Both the position numbers and the translations under genes were made by a program. DNA of 64,000 nucleotides from Ectocarpus siliculosus (lineage: Eukaryota; Sar; Phaeophyceae; Ectocarpales; Ectocarpaceae), in contig FN648450.1 in NCBI GenBank assembly GCA_000310025.1, positions 63,759-127,758 on the forward strand, in the 5' to 3' direction. Position 1 is the stretch's first letter; every line of letters starts with the position of its first letter. Positions 20,900-30,700 of this stretch are shown here, in pieces. The notes beneath the pieces are model-generated. The model was given only the letters and a program-made list of their open reading frames with translations. It ran no database searches and had not been told where the DNA came from.

Positions 20900-21943
20900 C
20901 TATTTGTCTTTCCCGTGGGTGAAGAAGTCAGCGGCCTTGGGTCTCGCGCCGCCCTCGCCAGCGGCGTGCGCCTCTCCTCCGCGCCCTCCCCCGTTGCCGT
21001 GGCCAACGCCGCGCGCGCCGGTTGCCGGAGTTTCGGACGCTCCGCGCCTAGCGTGGGAAGGGTTCTGGGCGTGGATGTATGGGCAGTTACGATCATGGCA
21101 ACCGGACCACGAGTTGAAGGCGAAGCAGTAACCACGCGATCTTCCGGAAGTGGTCCCCCGGGCTCGCTTGGACGGCGATAGGAGCTGTTCTCCTGCCCGT
21201 ATCTGAGGCTGGTAGAAGGCGGCGGCGCCGACCCCGCCCATGGCGATGAAGCCAGTAATCCTCTTCCACTCGATGGTTACCACGGGCGGAAAATCCTCGA
21301 TGACAGTCGGCGGCGCAGAGATCGTTGTCTTGAAACTGATGGCGCCGTCAACCCACCGCGATGCGAACAGGATTAGATCGTCGTGGATGAATCCCGCGAA
21401 CCGGAGTTTGTTCGCGGGATTTCGCATCTCGCCGCGGTTTTCACGACAGTGCTCGGTGACCATCGCCAAGCCGACGTTGAGGGACTCCTCGAGGATGCCC
21501 ACGCGCTGGAGACTCTCAGAATCGGCAATGCCTGTTTTGAGCAACGCCGATATGGTCGTGATGAGGATCGAGAGCGACTCTTCCAACGGAACCTCGGCGT
21601 TAGGCGTGTCAGATCCCGAACGGTAGTCTTCGACCCGGAAGTTTGAGAGCGTGTCGAGCGATGCCGCCACTTTCTCTGTCACCAGGACGCCTTTGCGAAG
21701 CAAAAATTGCCACTCCATCTGCGACAGTTTTGAAACTGCCGGAGGCCGCCCCAGGATGAGCCACGCTTTTACCCGGCGGAGGTCCCCCCACGTCCGCGCT
21801 CTATCCTTTGCCGTAGCCTTAGCCGCCTCGGCGCTGGGTGTAGCGGGGGCCCGGTGTCGAAGGTGTCGCCGCCCGACCTCGCCCTGCTTGCCCAGCCGCT
21901 GCCCTGCCGCTCCGCGTGGAGGCCCGTGTCGGCATCTTGTCAC
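20900..21943 (-). CDS. Gag-like ORF with C-terminal CCCH zinc finger
   Basis: About 347 codons lie directly upstream of, and in frame with, the recombinase. The middle (about residues 55-235) is a non-repetitive, mixed helical region. Around residues 272-291 there is a CCCH finger (YCFAFNSWSGCHDRNCPYIH, spacing C-x8-C-x4-C-x3-H), followed by a Gly/Ala/Arg-rich tail, as in nucleic-acid-binding gag-like proteins of DIRS-order elements. There is no ATG at the 5' end: the frame opens after a TGA near 21994 and the first Met is internal (QMEW). Initiation may use another codon or a spliced leader exon. It ends at TAG 20900-20902, followed in frame by the recombinase. Confidence 0.75.
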   Translation of the reverse strand: MTRCRHGPPRGAAGQRLGKQGEVGRRHLRHRAPATPSAEAAKATAKDRARTWGDLRRVKAWLILGRPPAVSKLSQMEWQFLLRKGVLVTEKVAASLDTLSNFRVEDYRSGSDTPNAEVPLEESLSILITTISALLKTGIADSESLQRVGILEESLNVGLAMVTEHCRENRGEMRNPANKLRFAGFIHDDLILFASRWVDGAISFKTTISAPPTVIEDFPPVVTIEWKRITGFIAMGGVGAAAFYQPQIRAGEQLLSPSKRARGTTSGRSRGYCFAFNSWSGCHDRNCPYIHAQNPSHARRGASETPATGARGVGHGNGGGRGGEAHAAGEGGARPKAADFFTHGKDK

Positions 21944-21959
21944 GGTTGGAGTCGTATAA

Positions 21960-22299
21960 GCAGCGAACCGGCGGCAGGCGGCGGGCGAGCGTCAGGGCGG
22001 CGTTGCGGGAACACTTATTTTCCTCTTCGTCGTGGGCATAGTCGATCGCGCGCCTGGATCTGCAGTTAGAATGGTCTACAAATCCTATCTTCGGGCGAAA
22101 CTATCTGACGAGGGTTTTCGTCGGGCCCAGAACGACGCGTTGTTATATCGCGAGCTCGCGTTAGTTCGTTCTCGACGCCTGTGGATTGAATGGAGTGATT
22201 ATTGCTGCTGACGCTACGGTCACCGGACGTCAACCAATCCCGAATATTTCTCTCTTTGGAACACTAGCGATGGTTTCTTTTTTTTATATATATATTTTT
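21960..22299. other. Element internal spacer upstream of the gag-like ORF
   Basis: No ORF of note. It may hold the promoter or leader for the minus-strand ORFs, but no TATA or other motif stands out. Confidence 0.4.
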
Positions 22300-23510
22300 T
22301 CTTGGATTCGGTGAACCCCGGTTCGCCATCGGCACGGGTGCGTCCACTCATTGGCGCGTCCCGTGCTGATACGTGTTTTTTTTATTTATTTTTCTTCGAT
22401 GCGTTGGATACGGTGAACTCCACTTGCCAACAGCGCGGGTGCTTCCACTCATTGGCGCGTCCCTCGCTGAAACTGACAACACATATGCAGCACGGGTGCT
22501 TCCACTCATTGGCGCGTCCCGTGCTGATACGTGTTTTTTTTATTTATTTTTTTTCGATGCGTTGGATACGGTGAAACTCCACTTGCGAACAGCGCGGGTG
22601 CTTCCACTCATTGGCGCGTCCCTCGCTGAAACTGACAACACATATGCAGCACGGGTGCTTCCACTCATTGGCGCGACCCGTACCGATACTTGTACGCAGC
22701 GCGGGTGCTTCCACTCGTTGGCGCGTCCCTTGCTGAAACTGACAACACATATGAGTACGGGTGCTTCCACTCATTGGCGCGTCCCGTACTGATACGTGTA
22801 TGACTTCGTTTTCGATGCGTGGAGATCGGTTAATTCTACTCGCCAACAGCACGGGCGCTTCCAGTCATTGGCGCGTCCCGTGCTGATACGTGTACGGCGT
22901 TTTGTTCTTTCTTTTTGAGATCGGTTAACTCTACTCGCCAACAGCACTCATTGGCGCGTCCCTTGCTGAACTGACAACACATATGCAGCACGGGTGCTTC
23001 CACTCATTGGCGCGTCCCGTACTGATACGTGTACGACTTCGTTTTCGATGCGTGGAGATCGGTTAATTCTACTCGCCAACAGCACGGGTGCGTCCAGTCA
23101 TTGGCGCGTCCCGTGCTGATACGTGTACGGCGTTTTGTTCTTTCTTTTTGAGATCGGTTAACTCTACTCGCCAACAGCACGAGTGCTTCCACTCATTGGC
23201 GCGTCCCGTGCTGAGGCTGACATCACATATGCAGCACGGGTGCTTCCACTCATTGGCGCGTCCCGTACTGATGCATGATTTGTGGTATTTTTCTACCGCT
23301 GCGTTGAATTCGGTTAACTCTACTCGCCAACAGCGCGGGTGCTTCCACTCATTGGCGCATCCCGTGCTGATACATGTATGACTTCGTGTTTCGTTGCGTT
23401 GCGATCGGTTAACTTCCACTTGCCAACAGCACGGACGAGTGCTTCCACTAGTGGCGCGTCCCGTGCTGGTGCGTGTCCGTGTTTTTTTTTTTTTTCTCAT
23501 TGAGATCACT
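22300..23510. repeat. Minisatellite with conserved hairpin inside the recombinase element
   Basis: About 15 copies of a core around TTGGCGCGTCCC (near 22355, 22456, 22510, 22612, 22666, 22718, 22774, 22870, 22951, 23012, 23104, 23194, 23250, 23357 and 23452), 50-107 bp apart, in two alternating longer contexts. The core is bracketed by inverted arms: AGCACGGG/CCCGTGCT at 22489/22518 and AGTACGGG/CCCGTACT at 22754/22783. It has no coding role. Such internal tandem repeats are unusual in DIRS elements but are known in TOC1. Confidence 0.85.
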
Positions 23511-24604
23511 TCCGCATAGACAATCCTACGGCAGGTTGACGAGTTTTTGGCATGCATCAATTGCTGTCCGGGCGTTTTTGGAACGGTCGCTTAATCGTCG
23601 ATGGATGTGACGTATTCTTATAAAAGGTTTGTGTCACGGCGGTCGTACATTGGACGTGATGCCCCTCGACACCGTGGTACACCCGGATGGACCGTTACCT
23701 GACGTTCCTCGCGGGTTCGAACCTCGCGTGCCACTTTCACCTCCCCCACCCCTTTTTTTTTCTCATCTTCTCTTTCCTTATGCATACAGCACGCAGTTCG
23801 CTGTCTCGTTTTTATCTCGTCTTCTTTGTTATTCAGTCTTTTTCTTTGAGTCTTTCTCTCGCATGCATGTGGTTTTTGCTTTTATCCGTTCCCGTGAATG
23901 CTGTTGAATGCACTTTCCGATTACGTATGCGGCCGCTTTATATGCCGTGGGACTTGTCGATACCATCAGTGGGGACTTGTCAATACCATCCGTGGAGACG
24001 ATTGCTTACGTGAGTGAGCATATTATCGTCGATTCCTTCAGCTATATGCCCCTCTGTGCGCGGCACAGACAAGATTGTACCGGCAAGTAGCCCTAGTAAG
24101 CCGGGGGAAACAGAAAACAAGGCACCTGCCTCATGTGCATACTCGTGACAGCATCATGCCCTACTGCCGCGGGTCGATTGGTTATGTCCGATGCCGCAGG
24201 GTTCCTCCACCCCATGCAGTACAATGGCTGCTATCGTGGCACGTACAGCAACCGCGACAAGTCAGCGTGCGACCATACAACAGGCCCCGCTCTTTCTTTT
24301 TGCCGTTGAATTTTTTTTCTTCAGCGAGAGTACGTCTCGGTTGGGATGAACCGCATCCCATGTTTGGGAAGGGACCTATCTGAGCGGCGCGGCGAGCGAG
24401 ACTGCGGTGGCTTGCCGCCGCTTATCTTACTGCACCCTCCCCCCTCGTGCTAAATGCACGCAGCGGTGAGGTCACAAGAGTAGCGGGACGCGAATAGGAA
24501 CACGGCCGACACGATGGATGTTGGACACGAGTACACACCTTATGGAGAGTCGCGTGCTGGTCGCTTCCCCAATGCTTGCGCCGTGTCCCGTCCCGCCCTT
24601 TTCC
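23511..24604. other. Recombinase-element internal DNA without ORFs
   Basis: This is where a reverse transcriptase might have been expected if ORF order differed. Only short, low-complexity frames are seen (for example T-rich 23687-24013). No YxDD motif or RNase H motif is present. Confidence 0.5.
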
Positions 24605-24867
24605 AAACTGCCGCCGCTACTGCGTTAGTTAGGCGGCTGCTGCTGTCCTTCCGTTGCTTCACGCGCTCTGTAGCTGTCACACGTTACCCGACTTTGCTAC
24701 AGCCCCTGCGTGGACTCGATCACGGAATGACACCCCCAACTATAGACTAATAATTCCAAACACCGTGACCCTGGGTTTCCGGTAGAAAGTGAAGCCAAAT
24801 TCTAATTCGACTGTTACAAAATATACACCAGTTTATTCTATCTGCTTCGACGAACAAACCTTCCTTT
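24605..24867 (-). repeat. Split direct repeat A1 (outer left end in element orientation)
   Basis: 263 bp, matching 19117-19374. The outer edge is TTT (24865-24867) against flanking 'gtttcgttg', so both element ends and the inner junction share a T3-T4 core. Confidence 0.9.
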
Positions 24868-25540
24868 GTTTCGTTGTTTTATGAGAGTGCATGTGATTTG
24901 TGATGACTTGTATGTAGGATGTTATTCTCTTGTGACTCTGAATGACGACGAGTATCATACCCTAGTGGCGAGGACCGGGAACGACACGTGATTGCACTTT
25001 CTGTCATCGGGGAAGTTTTGCAGCACTCAGTTCTCTGGTGGTGTGCGATGGAAAAAAAAAAAATGTTTTCTTTGGGGGAAAACGTTGTGTGTTGTACAGT
25101 AGCATCGGGTTAACCCACTAATCCGCTGCAATACGCACGTCAGTCTTGGCGCCTCCTTTTTTTGGCAGGAAGCACCTAAATTTCATGAGAGTGATTTCTC
25201 GTTACACGCGATCAACCATTTTTTACATTTTTTTATCCCGCCCCCCCCCCCGTCGGACGTCGTTGTTAGAATTGGATCATCACGCGATAGCGGTGGCGAG
25301 GAGAGTTGTAAACAAGGGAGCAGGAGAGAGAAGACTGCAGTGGGCAACCAATGCCGCGGGCAACCAATGAAGGGGAGGCTCGGAAGAGGGTCCAAAAAAG
25401 AGGTTGGGGGGGAGGTTGAGTGTGGGGTTGTTTTGTTGTTTTTTGACATTTGAAGGTTGAGGTGTAGGAATCCACAGGCAACCTTGCTGGTTGCTTCGTT
25501 ATATGTCAGTTTTTGGGTTCAGACATTATGTATGTGGTTA
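24868..25540. other. No gene seen; continuation of the insertion-site flank
   Basis: If the element sits in an intron, a downstream exon should lie here or further right. I could not find one that continues the frame carried by 18660-18791. A C-run is present near 25241. Confidence 0.35.
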
Positions 25541-25544
25541 CTTT

Positions 25545-25700
25545 ATTGGTCCCCCTTGTTGTGTTTGGGGCGTGGTGATGTGAGAGCCTGGTCGGGGGAG
25601 AACCGGGGGTGTTCGGTCCGGGTTTTGTAGGGATGTGAGGTAAATGGTTTAAGGATTAGGGAATGCAGGATTATGAGTACCCCCCCCCCCCTCCCCCTGT
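25545..25700 (-). repeat. Dispersed repeat with C-homopolymer, copy 2 (short)
   Basis: Minus-strand partial copy of 10371-10560: 'gtgatgtgagagcctggtc' and the C-run near 25681 correspond to the same blocks in the 10.4- and 49.5-kb copies. Confidence 0.6.
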
Positions 25701-25719
25701 TGTGTTGCATTGGTGTGAT

Positions 25720-26779
25720 GAGGTAACCGGTTCTCAAGCTGAATATCTGCTGCACCCGCTTTTCCCGCAAGAGATGCAGTAGGAGGTGGCCTGCAAAATT
25801 GTTCTGTATGGCCGATCGTGTTGCAAAGTAGTTGTACCGAGACCTTGGGGCTGTTGCGCGAACGCACATCGGTGAAGAATTGTGTCTTTCCGGTTCATCC
25901 CTCGTGCGATGTTGCGAGGGTGCGTTTCGGGCATGGTTTTGAGTTGATTAAGAGTTGCTGGCGCATGCAAGGGGTGTCGGTTTCCTGAAGCCTTTTGGGC
26001 TCAGAGCTACGCCCGTAGGTGTCTAGTGATGTTTTCAGCAACGCCGTGTACGTTCCCATGCGCCTATTAGCAGTTCGGTTTTACAGCAGTTGACGGGGAC
26101 AGTCTTTCGACTTGTCTATTTAGGAATGAATGCTGGCGGTCCGGCGGCCAACGAAATACCACTGTGATGTCGTTTTCATTGGCAGATTCTCTCGGGCACA
26201 TTTGTAGACAGTCGTTTTTCTTCGTTTTTCAGTTATCCGTTGCGGGGATGTACCCCGCGCATTTGTTATCCACGCATGTTTATGTGTTGTTTCGTTACAA
26301 TTGTTGATGGGGATAGTCTTTGACTTGGCGACATACTGTTGGGCGAGGTGATTCGCAACGAAGTGTAGCGCTTTGCCTTGGTGTAGAGCTTTCGTTATTG
26401 TTTTTTTGTTGATAAAAGGCACTGTAGTTCTCTTTGAGCACGTGCGTATATAGGCAGCCGTGTTTCGTCGGTGGTTCTCAAAAATTTCGTTATTGTTTTC
26501 CGTCACGAGGATGCACCTATTCCGCAGTAAGTCGTAAGATGTTCGTGATTTGGGAAAGATATTTGGAAGGTTGCCCTAAATCAACGTCGACGGCCGTAGT
26601 AATTGTTGATGCTTGAGCTTTTGTTTTTTTGTTCAGTCAAAACGTGCCGCCTCTTGGTTCCAAATCTTTGGAGCGGAAATTTGAGAAGTTATTGGCTCGT
26701 TTAAAACGGCCCTTACCTGGTGTGTGTTGCTTCTAAGCGATCAATTCGAATATATGCAACGGGCGTAAATTGTACACCC
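25720..26779. other. No gene seen; faint internal repetition
   Basis: Loose repeats such as 'ttgacggggacagtctttcg' (26092) and 'ttgatggggatagtctttg' (26303) suggest a degenerate ~200-bp tandem unit. No coding signal. Confidence 0.3.
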
Positions 26780-27005
26780 CCCTCAGAGGATATTATCAGA
26801 AAGCGACAAAATTGACGTGAACAACAGAACGTACATTGTTCCCAGCAGTCTCCACTAGAAGAGACGCACCACATGCTCCAGCGGACATATTGTCCCCAAC
26901 TCCCTCCCGGGGAAGTTCTCTGGCTATTCCTACCAAATCAGAGCTTTTGCTTTTTTGGGCAATCCTCTGAGAGTTGCGGTTTCACCTATCCTCTGGAGGA
27001 TTTTG
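26780..27005. repeat. Short palindrome array with the CCTC/GAGG core
   Basis: Palindromes CCTCAGAGG (26781), TCTC/GAGA (26850-26864), TCC/GGA (26876-26884), CCCGGG (26907), CTCTGAGAG (26965) and ATCCTCTGGAGGAT (26988) are spaced about 23-30 bp where adjacent. It is the same core as the 14.5-kb array, but fewer units survive. Confidence 0.5.
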
Positions 27006-27245
27006 ACCCTAGCCATTTGTCTACCTGTGATCACATCACAACGTGTGCCCGCTGTTGTTGTGCTCATGATGTTCAACTGCACACACCTGGCACCTGGTAA
27101 ACACCACTACTTTTATGCCGCCGGACCATGCGCGCACGCACGTCTTGCGCACTGCTGTATGCTTCAGATAAGGGTTTGGGTGTGCCAGGGTACGTGTAGT
27201 TGCGTAACGCTCGCTCTTCTTGTAACCTGAGGCCTTCAGAACAGC

Positions 27246-27355
27246 CGTATCGATATCTCGAGTATCGATACTCGACACGTATCGAGCCATTTTCGGGATA
27301 CACTGTATCGAACAAAATATTGGTATTTTGTGTTTTTTTTCTCGATACGATGGGC
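27246..27355. repeat. TATCGA palindrome cluster
   Basis: Five TATCGA-type motifs lie within 110 bp, including the perfect 16-bp palindrome CGAGTATCGATACTCG at 27259-27274. A looser inverted pair GTATCGAACAAAATA/TATTTTGTG...CTCGATAC follows at 27305-27349. It sits at the left edge of the macro-repeat head. Confidence 0.6.
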
Positions 27356-27365
27356 GTATTGTATT

Positions 27366-27720
27366 GTGATAGCAACTCGACGAGTATCGTCGCGTTGCCT
27401 GTCTGAAGCTTTCCAGTTTTTTAGCCGTTTATAAAGTCGAGGGCGCACACCGCGACACGCTCGCCCACCGAGCACGAAAAAGAGTTCTATACACAGAGTA
27501 GATGACATAAGATATCACACCCCCTGAACAATTTTAATTTTTCAAATCTCGATTACTCCACAGCAGAAATCGTGGCCGGGCGGCGTTGGCACCGATAGCT
27601 TTCCGAAACAATCCTTCCTATCGTTTGACATCCTCATCGTCGTGGACTAACATTATTACCTGTGAATATTGATGATGCGATATATTATGTCACCTACTAC
27701 TGCCGGTACATGCCATGCAT
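27366..27720 (+). repeat. Macro-repeat head segment, copy a
   Basis: About 350 bp starting 'gtgatagcaactcgacgagt' and ending near 'cataagaacaacgagcacc'. The same segment occurs twice in tandem at 52766-53125 and 53187-53565. Each is followed by, or leads to, the block with 'tgaagaagtcgttttat'. Non-coding. Confidence 0.8.
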
Positions 27721-27769
27721 AAGAACAACGAGCACCCTCCATACTGCTGTATGTAGTAGTTGAATTGAA

Positions 27770-30700
27770 ACCTCTCATTACCCATCCATCCATGAAGAAG
27801 TCGTTTTATACACAAATAGTTTAAAAAAAAAGTGCTGCAAAAACTATCCATGGACGAACCCAGCAGTGCCGTTGTTGTTGTCTTCACAACTAATTACAAA
27901 AAGCCGTTCGTTCTGTTCTCTCTACCCAGTACCTTCTTGTACCTTCTTCGTCTGTTCGTACTATTATGTCTGACACAAAATAACTTGACGCGGTCGATTC
28001 CCGCCGTGGTCACAGGCTAACGTACCCAAAAACGGTATACGAAAATAAAATGGACCCGAAGAAGGGTCCGCAAGTCAACGACAGACTAGTCTAGGACCCT
28101 CCGCTCGCTTCAATACGCTATGCGAGGTAGTAACTATAGACTTGACAATGAAGCAAAAAATGAGCAAACGAATATTAGAGGCGACCTCACGCGCACCCGA
28201 AAAAACCGTCAATGTTCGACTGGCATATCTCACTACCCCCATCCATGCGCGTTCACTTTTTTGTGGCGAGGGACTCCATACTTTCAAGAATCATCTCGTT
28301 GATCTGTTTTTTTCGTTTACATACATACATGTAGTGCGCACGTCACACCCGAATGAAAAGGAGACCACACCCAGAACGCGCTCTTCCGCACGCTGGGAAA
28401 GAATCCGGGACTAAATGAATGCGGACCCCAGAAGATGCGCTTTTCACAGTAGGTTTCCTCTCCGAAACGAAAGAACCGGACGGGAGAGAGAGGAAAAAAA
28501 GAGAAGAGGCGTAGGACGCGTTCGTTCCCCGTCATAGAAATTTCATAAGAGTCGTATTGTGGTAGTGGCAGGAACCTCTCTCTGCGATCAGGTCAGAAGA
28601 CCACCAGTCCCCGGAGCTCTTCTGTTGCACCCACCCATGGACGCAGCAGTAGTAGCGCATGTCCTGTAGTAGACAACTACTACTGCTGAAAATATTGGAG
28701 ACCACGAATGAATCATGCCGACAGGTGGGTCGTGAGTGGGCGGGGGACCCTAAGAAACAGTCAGACTCAGCCATTTTACATCCTCACAGTTTCTTGCAAG
28801 CAAGAACGAAGGGCGATAACAAAAGAGAAACCGCCAGCAACAGCAAACAAAGAAGTAGAGGAGAGCAGAGCTAAAGAAACAAACGTGAAGAAACAAGACC
28901 CCCTTGCCGCTCTGACCCACTGGAAGCTTCCCATGTACCGCAGCAAACAGCAGGGGCAGCACCCACTACCTCACATGCAGTAGCCGGATACATGCACGGA
29001 CTGGTACGTAGTATAAGTTTAGTCTCTTTCTCCGGCAAGAACAACAAAGCCCGGGCGAACTTGAACTTGTAGTCACAAGAAATAGCGTCATGATGACGTC
29101 ATCCATCCATTCTGCTTGCCATGGGAGATGCGCACCGTTACGCGAGGAAGGCGTTAACTCTTCGCATAGAATATGCTGCCGTAGACCCTATATTCCTCAA
29201 GCTCAACCACAGCTATATCCGATACATACATGGTAGTGTTATGGTATTTGGAGGTAGACATGTGATCGTGGTTAATCATGGTTATTTGGCGCCGTCGGAT
29301 GCTAAGACGTGACGTCATGCTAGATCAGGGCTTTATGCCGAGACATGTGCCCTTCTGTTCAGTGTGTGCGTACAGGCGATCTATGATCGTGTGTGCATGG
29401 GATATTGTGAGTTGGCTTGGGAAGCGTAAATCAAGAGAAAGAGAACAACGGAAAGCAACAACAATCTGCTACTGTGGTCGGACAAGAGAGTTCCACACAG
29501 CTCAAAGGTGATTGATTCTGAAGGAAGGGGTCAAATACCATTACAGCAGTAGCATAATATCCAGCTGTAGAAGAATCGAAAAAAAAACGTTTTCTTGGTG
29601 GCGAAGCGGACCCTCTTTATTGTGACACTCCAACTGCTGTTCGTGGATGGCGACGACATGGCGACACAGACAGACAAAATCTTGGGTTTGACGTCGGTCT
29701 TACCCGCCGCAGGAGGTGGAAGCTATACTCAAAGTCGGGGAGGGGTCGTGATTTGCAATTCCCTACGGAACCGTGAGAATTGCACTGCCGTAGCCGAGGT
29801 TATTTGTCGGCAGGGAAACATACAAACAAAATCTTCGGCGGACCGGACCCTCTCTTTTTCAACTGGCCAACTGTTGTTTGGATGGCGAGACAATTTCCGG
29901 TTTTCTTGTCCGTCACAGGAGGCCGAAGCTGATGCTCAAACTCGGGGAGGGGTCATGGTTTGCGAGTCCCTACCGAACCATACTCGCTCGGGGCACCACG
30001 TCATGGACATGACAAGAAAAACATCCCCCCAACGAAAACTGCTGAAATTCATGGATAGGTGGGTGAGTGGGGGACCCCAAAACAATGAAACAGTCGCGGG
30101 GTTCGAGTTGTTCTGGGTCTCTACCGGCGAAACACACCGTCGACGCTCTGAACCGCTGGAAGCTGTCACACAGCACTGCATGTGCGGCGAACCGTAGGGG
30201 CCATGCGCATTGCTTGACGGAAAGAGGCGGCGCCCATTGCCTCCCAAGCAGCAGCCGGGTACACGGGTAGCCTCCTACTCAGCAAGACGCGAAACGATTG
30301 CCGTTGACGTTCGATGTTATTGGGGACCCTAACGGCGAAAATGCAACAGAGAGAGAGAGGTAGACTAAAGGACGGGAGACTCGAGAAGACAAGGCATGAA
30401 CTCTCGTCGAGAAGACGCTCACTATCATCCCTCTGTCCACCGCAGGCTTGAACACGTGTAACGAACGGCGACATCCGATGTATGTGCGCTCAGCAACAAC
30501 AAACACGACAAAAGAAAAATAGTCGTCGTTTCAGAACTGCTGTGGAGATACGGTAAGTTGGTGGAGAGTTTCTTTCTTTTCTGGTATGAAGTGGCAACAA
30601 AGAAGAACACGACCATCTGTCTGTGTAGACTAGAAGCACGACGGACGAACTATTGTCTCAATGCGCTTGCCGTCGCGATAGATGCGCACCGCTACCGCTA

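Larger units (their letters stand above)
18805..24867 (-). mobile_element. 6.06-kb DIRS-order element with split direct repeats, tyrosine recombinase, no RT seen
   Basis: Read on the minus strand the order is repeat A1 (24867-24605), ~1 kb plain DNA, hairpin minisatellite (23510-22300), CCCH zinc-finger ORF, tyrosine recombinase, repeat B1 (19610-19373), A2 (19374-19117), a 74-bp spacer, and B2 (19042-18805). The A1-internal-B1-A2-B2 plan is the hallmark of PAT/Ngaro-type members of the DIRS order. B1 and B2 appear identical over 238 bp. A1 and A2 differ by a 4-bp and a 1-bp indel, so the insertion is young. No reverse transcriptase or RNase H frame is visible anywhere inside. Chlamydomonas TOC1, another split-repeat element with internal tandem repeats, is the nearest described architecture I know. 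Confidence 0.85.

Noticed and set aside
19652-24867. Crypton DNA transposon
   Set aside because: Cryptons carry a recombinase but not split direct repeats or a gag-like CCCH ORF. The repeat plan here points to the DIRS order instead.
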